The notes: generated by a model from the sequence alone, not told the origin. Counted from the first letter of the stretch, positions 1 through 5,191 are shown. The stretch: DNA of 5,449 nt from Spirochaetaceae bacterium (GCA_031269165.1 JAISZQ010000277.1:1-5449); one strand, 5' to 3'. Translations and numbers: made by a program.

Positions 1-33
1 TCTGTCCACAAAGTCGGTTACTTTGCGGCCAGA
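1..33. repeat. Imperfect stem-loop at the left window edge
   Basis: Bases 1-14 pair with 20-33 around the loop CGGTT (15-19). Twelve of 14 positions pair, including an uninterrupted CAAAGT/ACTTTG next to the loop; the mismatches are at 5/29 and 8/26. The stem may continue to the left of the window. No T-run follows, so it is not a typical intrinsic terminator. Its role is unknown. Confidence 0.4.
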
Positions 34-37
34 CATT

Positions 38-68
38 GCATTTTTTCGCCTAAAGGCTGCAAAAATGC
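38..68. repeat. Imperfect stem-loop with A/T-rich outer stem
   Basis: GCATTTTT (38-45) is perfectly complementary to AAAAATGC (61-68), with a small inner GCC/GGC stem (48-50/55-57) around TAAA. It is the second of three consecutive hairpins in the first 116 bases. It could be the terminator region of a gene upstream of the window, but no upstream coding sequence is visible to test this. Confidence 0.35.
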
Positions 69-80
69 GGGTTTTAAGGA

Positions 81-116
81 AGTTTGTCCATAATGTGTCT
101 ACATTATGGACAAACT
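81..116. promoter_or_regulatory. Perfect 36-bp palindrome, possible operator or hairpin
   Basis: AGTTTGTCCATAATGT (81-96) is followed by the four bases GTCT and then by its exact reverse complement (101-116). Sixteen uninterrupted pairs around a 4-base loop are very unlikely by chance. The arms are A/T-rich and there is no T-tract after the second arm, which argues against a standard terminator. Options are a binding site for a dimeric repressor, a stable RNA hairpin, or the remains of a small mobile palindrome. It lies about 380 bases before the lipoprotein gene and outside its likely core promoter, so a link to that gene is only inferred. Confidence 0.5.
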
Positions 117-202
117 CTAAAGAGTGAATGTTCTATCGCCGCGAAACCACGGGGATTGGACAACGCCGGTATTCGTCAAATAGGAGAAAATACTTTTTGT
201 AA

Positions 203-373
203 GAGCCTGTTCAAAAACCCTGCGGGACGCAAGTCTTCGCCGTGATTCGGGGGCGTTACGGGGGTGGTAAACCCCCGTTGAAGGGGGTAGCGTAAGACGC
301 GAAGCGGCTGGAGCGAGGGGGAAGGCGCGGCAACTTGCCGATTCCCCCTTTTGCTGAGATTTTGAACAGGCTC
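203..373. mobile_element. MITE-like non-coding element with terminal inverted repeats
   Basis: GAGCCTGTTCAAAA (203-216) is repeated exactly in inverted orientation at 360-373. The sequence TAA flanks both ends (200-202 and 374-376), which fits a 3-bp target duplication. The 171-bp element encodes nothing convincing. Its interior holds G/C-rich stems: CGGGGGT (259-265) with ACCCCCG (271-277), an alternative pairing of 271-276 with 283-288, and the hairpin repeat at 306-348. A TNA duplication is known for some IS5-family subgroups (IS1031/IS427), so mobilisation by such a transposase is possible; none is encoded here. Because the outermost repeat base and the flank overlap (A...T), the exact ends are uncertain by one base. 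Confidence 0.6.
306..348. repeat. Hairpin repeat, copy 1 (inside the MITE-like element)
   Basis: This is the first of two closely matching 42-43-bp direct repeats; the second is at 390-431. It forms a stem of GGGGGAA (316-322) with TTCCCCC (342-348), enclosing the near-palindrome CGGCAACTTGCCG (328-340). TTTT follows at 349-352, so on the + strand it looks like a weak intrinsic terminator. The two copies differ at a few bases, mostly in positions that keep the stems paired. Confidence 0.55.
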
Positions 374-389
374 TAAGGGGATTTGTGCT

Positions 390-431
390 GGCTGGAGCCA
401 GGGGGAAGGCGCGGCAAATTGCCGATCCCCC
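390..431. repeat. Hairpin repeat, copy 2 (just upstream of gene 1)
   Basis: This is nearly identical to 306-348 but lies outside the inverted-repeat element. GGGGGA pairs with TCCCCC, and the inner 13-mer is CGGCAAATTGCCG (412-424). It sits immediately before the putative -10 box of the lipoprotein gene, so it may influence transcription there. Confidence 0.55.
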
Positions 432-444
432 ATTAAAAACAGGG

Positions 445-450
445 TATACT
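445..450 (+). promoter_or_regulatory. Possible -10 box for the lipoprotein gene
   Basis: TATACT at 445-450 matches the sigma-70 -10 consensus in five of six bases and lies 48 bases before the start codon. The best -35 candidate, TTGCCG at 419-424, is 20 bases upstream, which is longer than the usual 16-18. It overlaps the hairpin repeat at 390-431. The assignment is tentative. Confidence 0.3.
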
Positions 451-488
451 AAAGTGCGGTTTTGCCGGGCTTTGGGAAATAAATTTAT

Positions 489-494
489 GGAGGA
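489..494 (+). promoter_or_regulatory. Shine-Dalgarno sequence of the lipoprotein gene
   Basis: GGAGGA ends four bases before ATG 499. It decides the start: the in-frame ATG at 487 overlaps this site, has no ribosome-binding site of its own, and would place four extra residues before the lipoprotein signal. Confidence 0.75.
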
Positions 495-498
495 TTGT

Positions 499-2091
499 AT
501 GAAGAAGGTTTTAGTGGTGGTGTTGGCGGCGGTTGCGTTGCTGGCGGTTGTCGGATGCGCCAAGAAAGAGGGCGCGTCGGGCGGGACGGTGAAGATTAAG
601 GTCGAGGTTTTTGACCGGGGCACGGATGGCGGAAAGACGAATCCGACGAACAACAAGTGGACGGAGTGGATCAAGGAGAAGCTGCTCAAGGACGAGAATA
701 TCGAGGTTGAGTTTGTCGCGGTTCCGCGCGGCGACGAGCAGACGGCTCTGATCAACCTGATGGCAGCGGGTTCTCCGCCGGATGTCGCGGTTACCTACGC
801 TTTGTCGAATGTGACCCAATGGGGAGACCAGGGCGGGCTGTTTGACCTTGCGCCGTACATCGACACGACGCTCAAGGATTTGAACGAGTTCTTGGGGCCG
901 GACGAGGCGCTTCCGGGGCGGCGTATGATCGAGCGGACGCGGGATAACGCGTCGGGGAAGATTTTCTCGATTCAGGCCCGCCGGATGAATGTGGCGCGGC
1001 TCAACACGTTTATCCGCAAGGACTGGCTGGACAAACTGGGACTGCCTCTGCCTAAGACGACGGAGGAGTACTACAACGCGCTTGCCGCGTTTAAGGCCAA
1101 CGAAAAGACGCTTTTGCAGGGCGTGCAGACCAACGCGGCGTTGATCCCGTTCTCGTTGATAGGCGCCCGTGTTGACTGGGAGGCGGGCAATATGCTTGAT
1201 TCGTTCATTGACCCGACGTTGAGCGACCGCGACCGCTGGGTGAACACGGCTATCGAGCGTTCGTTTGTCGTGCCGGGGTACAAGGAAGGGTTGCGCTTCC
1301 TCAACAAGATGTTCAACGCGGGGCTGGTCGATCCTCAGTTTGCGCTCTACAAGGACGATCAGATTCAGTATAACAACATCAAGAGCGGGATCGTCGGGTC
1401 GTTTATCCAGAACTGGGATCAGATTTACCGCGACAGCGACAAGATTCTCCTCGATTTGCAGAAGAACGTGCCGGGCGCGGAAATGGTGCCGGTGGATTGC
1501 TTCACCAGCACGGACGGGTTGACGCATAAATCGTCGTATGACGCGGCGGGGGTGTACTTCTTTATTCCGGCGGGGTCGAAGAATCCTGACGCGGCGTTGC
1601 GCTACCTCAACTGGCTCTCCAAATACGAGAACTATCACTTTATCCAGACCGGGCCTGAGGGTACGGTTCACACGATTGTTGATGGGGTGCTGAAGCTCAA
1701 CCCGAACGCGGGGGACGGCTGGATTCAGAACAGCGCCCAGAACATCGACTATACGGTGATGATGAACGGGTTGTTCCTGGGGTCTCAGGAGGAGAACATC
1801 AAGGCGCTTGCGGCAGGGTATACCTGGCCCGCGGACGTTATCGTCAACGCCTACACGCTTGCGATGGCCAACGCCCGGCCCGCTCTCGTGGTGTCGCCTA
1901 AGTCTCCGCTGGTGGCGGAAGGCCCGGTGGGTGAAACGCTGGCCTCCAAATCGACGGAGGTCTACGCTCAGTCCATTCAGGCGAAGCCGGCGGATTTTGA
2001 CCGGGTGTACGACGCGCAGGTGAAGGAATGGCTTGACAAGGGTGCTCAGGCGATCATTGACGAACGCGCCGAAAAGTATCAGGCCCCGTAG
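499..2091 (+). CDS. Extracellular solute-binding lipoprotein of an LplA/YtcQ-type sugar ABC transporter
   Basis: This 530-residue protein is the substrate-capturing subunit of a carbohydrate ABC importer (CUT1 class), anchored to the outer face of the cytoplasmic membrane. Residues 1-20 form a lipoprotein signal: MKK, a hydrophobic stretch (4-19), then the lipobox VVGC with Cys20 as the lipidation site. The mature part has typical solute-binding features: GDEQTALINLMAAGSPPDV (78-96), then a GGLFDLAPYID segment, the RKDWLDKLGLPLPKT segment, and a C-terminal GAQAIIDERAEKY tail that resembles the GGQ-IIDE ending of the LplA/YtcQ subfamily. Its length is normal for that group. The start at 499 is chosen for the strong Shine-Dalgarno and the complete signal peptide. 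It is followed 268 bases later by aguA on the same strand, which suggests aldouronates (methylglucuronoxylo-oligosaccharides) as ligand; this is inferred from context, and xylo-oligosaccharides or other glycans remain possible. No permease or ATPase gene is adjacent. Confidence 0.9.
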   Translation: MKKVLVVVLAAVALLAVVGCAKKEGASGGTVKIKVEVFDRGTDGGKTNPTNNKWTEWIKEKLLKDENIEVEFVAVPRGDEQTALINLMAAGSPPDVAVTYALSNVTQWGDQGGLFDLAPYIDTTLKDLNEFLGPDEALPGRRMIERTRDNASGKIFSIQARRMNVARLNTFIRKDWLDKLGLPLPKTTEEYYNALAAFKANEKTLLQGVQTNAALIPFSLIGARVDWEAGNMLDSFIDPTLSDRDRWVNTAIERSFVVPGYKEGLRFLNKMFNAGLVDPQFALYKDDQIQYNNIKSGIVGSFIQNWDQIYRDSDKILLDLQKNVPGAEMVPVDCFTSTDGLTHKSSYDAAGVYFFIPAGSKNPDAALRYLNWLSKYENYHFIQTGPEGTVHTIVDGVLKLNPNAGDGWIQNSAQNIDYTVMMNGLFLGSQEENIKALAAGYTWPADVIVNAYTLAMANARPALVVSPKSPLVAEGPVGETLASKSTEVYAQSIQAKPADFDRVYDAQVKEWLDKGAQAIIDERAEKYQAP

Positions 2092-2123
2092 CCACCTGCC
2101 GTGGAGGCCCTTGGGCGCATCGT

Positions 2124-2154
2124 GAGGGAACGGCCCTCGACCCCCCTTCGGGGG
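2124..2154 (+). repeat. Two small adjacent hairpins, the second with a UUCG loop
   Basis: GAGGG (2124-2128) pairs with CCCTC (2134-2138), and CCCC (2143-2146) pairs with GGGG (2151-2154) around the very stable TTCG loop. They begin 33 bases after the stop codon of the lipoprotein gene. No T-run follows. They could protect the 3' end of the message from nucleases or belong to a dispersed C(UUCG)G repeat; 2141-2156 recurs almost exactly at 2191-2207. Confidence 0.45.
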
Positions 2155-2190
2155 AGTGAATGCGGTAGACGCAAAGGGAAAACGTGGCGG

Positions 2191-2207
2191 CCCCCCTTCG
2201 GGGGGAG
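2191..2207 (+). repeat. Second C(UUCG)G hairpin repeat
   Basis: CCCCCCTTCGGGGGGAG repeats the 2141-2156 sequence with one extra G. C2192-C2196 pair with G2201-G2205 around TTCG. The surrounding bases differ, so only the hairpin itself is repeated. Such short hairpins are often dispersed in a genome, but that cannot be tested from this window. Confidence 0.45.
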
Positions 2208-2222
2208 CGTGGTTAAGGCGGA

Positions 2223-2262
2223 AAGGTCGCCGTCGTTGCCAAACGGTAACGGCGGCGGTCTT
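2223..2262 (+). terminator. Strong 18-bp stem-loop between the two genes, likely terminator or attenuator
   Basis: Bases 2223-2240 pair with 2245-2262 around the loop AAAC (2241-2244). All 18 positions pair if four G-T wobbles are allowed. The downstream sequence is only moderately T-rich (TTATGTT from 2261), so the poly-U signal is weak. Its position between the lipoprotein gene and aguA could give stronger expression of the binding protein than of the enzyme, a common arrangement in sugar-uptake operons. The wobbles fit a structure acting as RNA read from the + strand better than a DNA operator. Confidence 0.5.
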
Positions 2263-2359
2263 ATGTTCAGAGTTGCGCTGTTCCGTTCGTGTTGGTGCGG
2301 GTCAAAGGCCCGTTGTGGTTATGACCATTTCTATGCGCTTCCTAAAAGGCTATTTTCAC

Positions 2360-4405
2360 ATGAAAGAATATGATTGCTGGTTACAGGGCGGGTTTAAGGC
2401 CGCGCTCAAGGCTGAATTGTTGGCGGCTATCCGTGCGGAAGAGGGCGGCGTGCCGGACAAAGGAACGGACGCGGCGATCCTGCGCCAGGCGGCGGTCGAA
2501 CTGCGGGACGGGTTGCTGAAACGTTTTGGTGTCCGGGCCGTGTTGTCGGGAGAACCCGGCGAAAGCGGGATATTTCTCGGAAGGGCCTCGTGGTTTCTCG
2601 AACGGTACGGCGAGCGGTTGCCGGAAATCGGCGGGCCCGGCGGGTTTCACATCGGCGTGTCGGAGGATCGTGTTGTTATCGCGGGGACAGACGCCGCCGG
2701 GACGCTCTACGGCGTGTTCCGGTTTTTGGCGTTGCTCGCGTTGGGGGAGATCAAGCCGGGGAGCGCGATCACCGAGTCGCCCGCCGTATCCTTTCGCGCG
2801 TTGAACCATTGGGACAACATCGAAGGGACGATTGAACGGGGCTACGCGGGCGGGTCGCTCTTTTTCAAAGACGGGGAAGCGCGGTACGACGCGGAACGGT
2901 TATGTGATTACGCGCGGCTTCTGGCATCGGTGGGGATCAACGTCCTCTCGATCAACAACGTGAATGTCCGCACCTCGTCAAAACTGATCACGGAGGACTG
3001 CCTTCCCCAGGTTGCGGCAATCGCGGGGATTTTCCGGCCTTACGGGGTCAGGCTCCTCCTCTCCGTCAATTTTTCCTCGCCAGAGGTTATCGGCGGCCTT
3101 GACACGTCCGACCCGCTTGACCCGAAGGCCGCCGCGTGGTGGAAGGAACGGGCCGCGCTGGTCTATCGGTATATCCCCGACCTGTGGGGCTTTCTCGTGA
3201 AGGCGGACAGCGAGGGGGAAGGCGGGCCGTTTCAGTACGGGCGCACCCACGCGGACGGCGCGAATATGCTGGCGGCGGCGTTGCAGCCGTTCAAAGGGGA
3301 ATGTGTCTGGCGCTGTTTTGTCTACGATTGCGCCCAAGATTGGCGGAACACGGCCTTTGACCGGGCCCGTGCCGCTTACGATCATTTTAAGCCGTTGGAC
3401 GGGCAGTTTGCCGATAACGTTATCCTCCAGATCAAGCACGGCCCCTACGATTTTCAGGTGCGCGAGCCCGTTTCGCCGCTTTTCGGTGCGTTAACGAAGA
3501 CACGGCACACGATGGAGTTCCAGATCACGCAGGAGTATACCGGCCAGCAGATTGATCTCTGTTTTTTGCCGTGGATGTGGCAGGACGTGATGGCCTATGA
3601 CACCGGGTATGGGGCGAAGGTCCGAGAACTGTTGGGCTCAGGCGGCAAGGGTTCTCCGTCCGCCTCCGCTCGGGGAGGACTGGAAGGGCTCGCGGCGGTC
3701 GCTAACACCGGACTGGACAACAACTGGACGGGCCACACGCTCGCGCAAGCCAACCTCTACGGTTACGGGAGGCTCTGCTGGAATCCGGCCCTCGGCGCAG
3801 AGGAGATCGCGCGGGAATGGTGCGGCCTCACCTTCGGCCCCGGCAAGACGGCGCGTGTTGTGCGGGAAATACTGCTCGCCTCCTATCCGGCCTACCAGAA
3901 GTACAACGCGCCCTTCGGCGTGTGCTTCATGGTGGAACCGCGCCATCACTACGGCCCGTCAATCGAAGGCTACGAGTTTTCCCGCTGGGGCACCTACCAC
4001 CGCGCCGGACGCGAGGCCATCGGCGTTGACCGCACCGGCAAGGGCACCGGGTACTCAGGCCAGTATCCCCCCGCCATCGCCGCCGTTTTTGACGACCCCA
4101 AACGCTGCCCGGAAGACGTACTCCTCTTCTTTCACCGCCTCCGCTACGACTTCCGCATGAAGAACGGGAAAACGCTCCTGCAAAACATCTACGACACGCA
4201 CTTTGAAGGCTACGACGAAGCCGAGGCGATGCTCGCAAAGTGGCAAACGCTCGAAAACGCGCTGCCCGCCGCCGTCTATCAATCCGTGCGGGAACGGCTT
4301 GAACGGCAACTCGTCAACGCCCGCGAATGGCGCGACCAAGTGAACACCTACTTTTACCGCCACACGCTCATCCCGGACGAACAGGGGCGGAAGATTTACG
4401 CGTGA
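2360..4405 (+). CDS. aguA: Alpha-glucuronidase, glycoside hydrolase family 67
   Basis: This 681-residue enzyme hydrolyses the alpha-1,2 bond between (4-O-methyl)glucuronic acid and the terminal xylose of aldouronates, an inverting reaction that completes glucuronoxylan breakdown. No signal peptide is visible, so it is probably cytoplasmic. Three GH67 domains are present: N-terminal (about 1-140), the catalytic barrel (about 140-455) and the C-terminal helical domain (about 456-680). Family motifs include LNHWDN (148-153), VNFSSP (236-241), KADSEG (281-286), GRTHADGANM (294-303), KPLDGQF (344-350), EFQITQEYTGQ (386-396), NWTGHTLAQANLYGYGRL (455-472) and GTYHRA (544-549). The general acid is Glu285; the base pair is Asp364 and Glu392, the same numbers I recall for Geobacillus AguA (about 679 residues), which supports the start at 2360. 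ATGs at 2321 and 2333 are in frame but would add residues outside family homology. The Shine-Dalgarno is weak (AAAAGG, 10 bases from ATG). A Gly/Ser-rich loop at 427-440 looks unusual. The stop codon lies inside the palindromic repeat that begins the downstream array. Confidence 0.96.
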   Translation: MKEYDCWLQGGFKAALKAELLAAIRAEEGGVPDKGTDAAILRQAAVELRDGLLKRFGVRAVLSGEPGESGIFLGRASWFLERYGERLPEIGGPGGFHIGVSEDRVVIAGTDAAGTLYGVFRFLALLALGEIKPGSAITESPAVSFRALNHWDNIEGTIERGYAGGSLFFKDGEARYDAERLCDYARLLASVGINVLSINNVNVRTSSKLITEDCLPQVAAIAGIFRPYGVRLLLSVNFSSPEVIGGLDTSDPLDPKAAAWWKERAALVYRYIPDLWGFLVKADSEGEGGPFQYGRTHADGANMLAAALQPFKGECVWRCFVYDCAQDWRNTAFDRARAAYDHFKPLDGQFADNVILQIKHGPYDFQVREPVSPLFGALTKTRHTMEFQITQEYTGQQIDLCFLPWMWQDVMAYDTGYGAKVRELLGSGGKGSPSASARGGLEGLAAVANTGLDNNWTGHTLAQANLYGYGRLCWNPALGAEEIAREWCGLTFGPGKTARVVREILLASYPAYQKYNAPFGVCFMVEPRHHYGPSIEGYEFSRWGTYHRAGREAIGVDRTGKGTGYSGQYPPAIAAVFDDPKRCPEDVLLFFHRLRYDFRMKNGKTLLQNIYDTHFEGYDEAEAMLAKWQTLENALPAAVYQSVRERLERQLVNAREWRDQVNTYFYRHTLIPDEQGRKIYA

Positions 4406-4450
4406 GGGCCTTCCCGTCTGGATTGCTTCGGTCTCCGCCCTCGCAATGAC
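4402..4450. repeat. Half unit A of the TCATTGCGAG repeat, overlapping the end of aguA
   Basis: This matches the right half of the full units: GTGAGGGCCTTC, then CTGGATTGCTTCG, ending in CTCGCAATGAC. The left arm is missing because the aguA coding sequence occupies that position. The TGA stop of aguA (4403-4405) falls in the part that corresponds to the loop of a complete unit. Confidence 0.75.
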
Positions 4451-4458
4451 GATGCCCC

Positions 4459-4557
4459 GTCATTGCGAGCGAAGCGAAGCAATCCAGCGTGAGAGCCTTC
4501 TCCGGCTGGATTGCTTCGCCGCTAAAGGCAACCATGTTGCCGCCGACTCGCAATGAC
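4459..4557. repeat. Full palindromic repeat unit B (99 bp)
   Basis: The unit starts GTCATTGCGAGCGAAGCGAAG and ends CTCGCAATGAC. The inner arm GCGAAGCAATCCAG pairs with CTGGATTGCTTCGC. A secondary hairpin GGCAAC-CAT-GTTGCC lies in the right half. It is followed by AACCCTC, a short motif also seen after unit D. Confidence 0.8.
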
Positions 4558-4569
4558 AACCCTCGCCCC

Positions 4570-4630
4570 GTCATTGCGGGCAAGCCCATCGTCATTGCGA
4601 GCGAGCGGCAAATTGTCGAGCGAGCGGCCC
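4570..4630. repeat. Left-end fragments of the repeat with a 13-bp near-palindrome
   Basis: Two left ends are placed head to tail: GTCATTGCGGGCAAGCCCAT (4570-4589) and GTCATTGCGAGCGAGCGG (4591-4608). The second runs into CGGCAAATTGTCG (4606-4618). The first recurs with a full unit at 5290-5309 and in degenerate form at 5052-5071, so it is a reusable leader module rather than a random fragment. Confidence 0.6.
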
Positions 4631-4726
4631 GTCATTGCGAGCAAAGTGAAGCAATCCAGTGTGAATGCCTTCTCCGGCTGGATTGCTTCACCAACGGCAA
4701 CTATGTTGCCGCAGGTTCGCAATGAC
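4631..4726. repeat. Full palindromic repeat unit D (96 bp), with compensatory change
   Basis: The inner arms are GTGAAGCAATCCAG and CTGGATTGCTTCAC, whereas units B and F have GCGAAGC at the left arm. The left-arm T and the right-arm A changed together, keeping the pair. The right half holds CGGCAAC-TAT-GTTGCCG. Confidence 0.8.
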
Positions 4727-4739
4727 AACCCTCTCCCTC

Positions 4740-4760
4740 GTCATTGCGAGCGGGCCTCCC
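4740..4760. repeat. Truncated left end of the repeat
   Basis: GTCATTGCGAGCGGGCCTCCC contains only the first 12-13 bases of a unit and is directly followed by the complete unit at 4761. It repeats the pattern of a stub placed before a full unit. Confidence 0.6.
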
Positions 4761-4854
4761 GTCATTGCGAGCGAAGCGAAGCAATCCAGTGTGAGGGCCT
4801 TCTCCGGCTGGATTGCTTCGTCGCCTCCGGCAACTGCCGCCTCCTCGCAATGAC
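4761..4854. repeat. Full palindromic repeat unit F (94 bp)
   Basis: Left end GTCATTGCGAGCGAAGCGAAG, inner arms GAAGCAATCCAG/CTGGATTGCTTC, right end CTCGCAATGAC. The right half has a short CGGCAACTGCCG palindrome. Its right end continues into the second repeat family at 4844-4892. Confidence 0.8.
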
Positions 4855-4892
4855 ACCCGCCCAAGCGAGGAACCTATTCGGCCCTAAACCTG
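4844..4892. repeat. Second repeat family, copy 1 (49 bp)
   Basis: It runs from CTCGCAATGAC through ACCCGCCCAAGCGAGGAACC to CCTAAACCTG and is repeated at 5143-5191 with two differences in 49 bases. The copies are exactly 299 bases apart, and each begins inside the right end of a TCATTGCGAG unit, so the two families travel as one composite. Confidence 0.75.
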
Positions 4893-5040
4893 GGAGGCAT
4901 CGCTCCCTAAGCCTGTTCCGCATACGCGCCTAAGCCTGGGCGGGATTTGCGTCCTGCCCGGCAGGGGGCGCCGCCGCCGTTCCCCGCTTCGCTAACGGCA
5001 AATTGCCGCGGCAAAATCGTTGCCGCCGACTCGCAATGAC
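4893..5040. repeat. Mixed repeat remnants and right-half unit G
   Basis: This segment holds one GTTCCGCATACGCGCCTAAG element (4914-4933), related to the tandem repeat at 5191-5257, then the short palindrome CCTGCC-C-GGCAGG (4953-4965), and then a right-half TCATTGCGAG unit (about 4987-5040) with CGGCAAATTGCCG (4996-5008) and the terminal CTCGCAATGAC-like end at 5030-5040. No left arm is present. Confidence 0.55.
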
Positions 5041-5071
5041 AACACTCCCCCGTGATTGTGGCAAGCCCTTC

Positions 5072-5153
5072 GTCATTGCGAGCGAAGCGCGGCAATCCAG
5101 TGCGAGAGCCTTCCCCGTCTGGATTGCTTCGCCGCTTCGCGTCTCGCAATGAC
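5072..5153. repeat. Full palindromic repeat unit H (82 bp)
   Basis: It begins GTCATTGCGAGCGAAGCG and ends CTCGCAATGAC. The left inner arm is GCGCGGCAATCCAG, so one pair with the right arm CTGGATTGCTTCGC is lost compared with units B and F. It is preceded by a degenerate leader (5052-5071, GTGATTGTGGCAAGCCCTTC). It is shorter than B, D and F because the right-half secondary hairpin is reduced. Confidence 0.75.
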
Positions 5154-5191
5154 ACCCGCCCAAGCGAGGAACCTATCCGGCCCTAAGCCTG
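5143..5191. repeat. Second repeat family, copy 2 (49 bp)
   Basis: This copy matches 4844-4892 with two substitutions. Its GGAACCTATCCGGCCCTAA part (5168-5186) occurs once more at 5258-5276 with one change (T for G), so the tandem block 5191-5257 is bracketed by this motif. Confidence 0.75.

Noticed and set aside
1..498. tRNA or other structured RNA gene upstream of gene 1
   Set aside because: Stem-loops are present, but I see no cloverleaf, no TTCGA-type T-arm motif in the right context and no known riboswitch core.
117..755. Open frame of 212 codons on the minus strand across the MITE-like element and the start of gene 1
   Set aside because: It runs through inverted repeats and hairpins and overlaps the signal peptide of the lipoprotein. 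Ser/Pro/Thr-rich, with internal duplicated peptides that simply reflect the DNA repeat.
511..1671. Long antisense open frame (386 codons) opposite the lipoprotein gene
   Set aside because: Its translation is very rich in Arg, Val and Leu with no recognisable domain, and it mirrors a well-supported gene. It is a by-product of high GC content.
2156..2359. Longer N-terminus for AguA (starts at 2156, 2321 or 2333)
   Set aside because: The extra residues are encoded by the intergenic hairpins and are unlike GH67 proteins. The start at 2360 gives the family length and catalytic numbering.
2101..2373. Possible small gene between the two main genes
   Set aside because: The GTG start lacks a ribosome-binding site, the peptide STPLRGSE-type segments are translations of the C(UUCG)G hairpins, and the frame overlaps the start of aguA.
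4553..4933. Several open frames on both strands in the array, with peptides such as HCERSEAIQCE
   Set aside because: These peptides are translations of the TCATTGCGAG repeat and recur with each copy. They have no start signals and no independent protein family.
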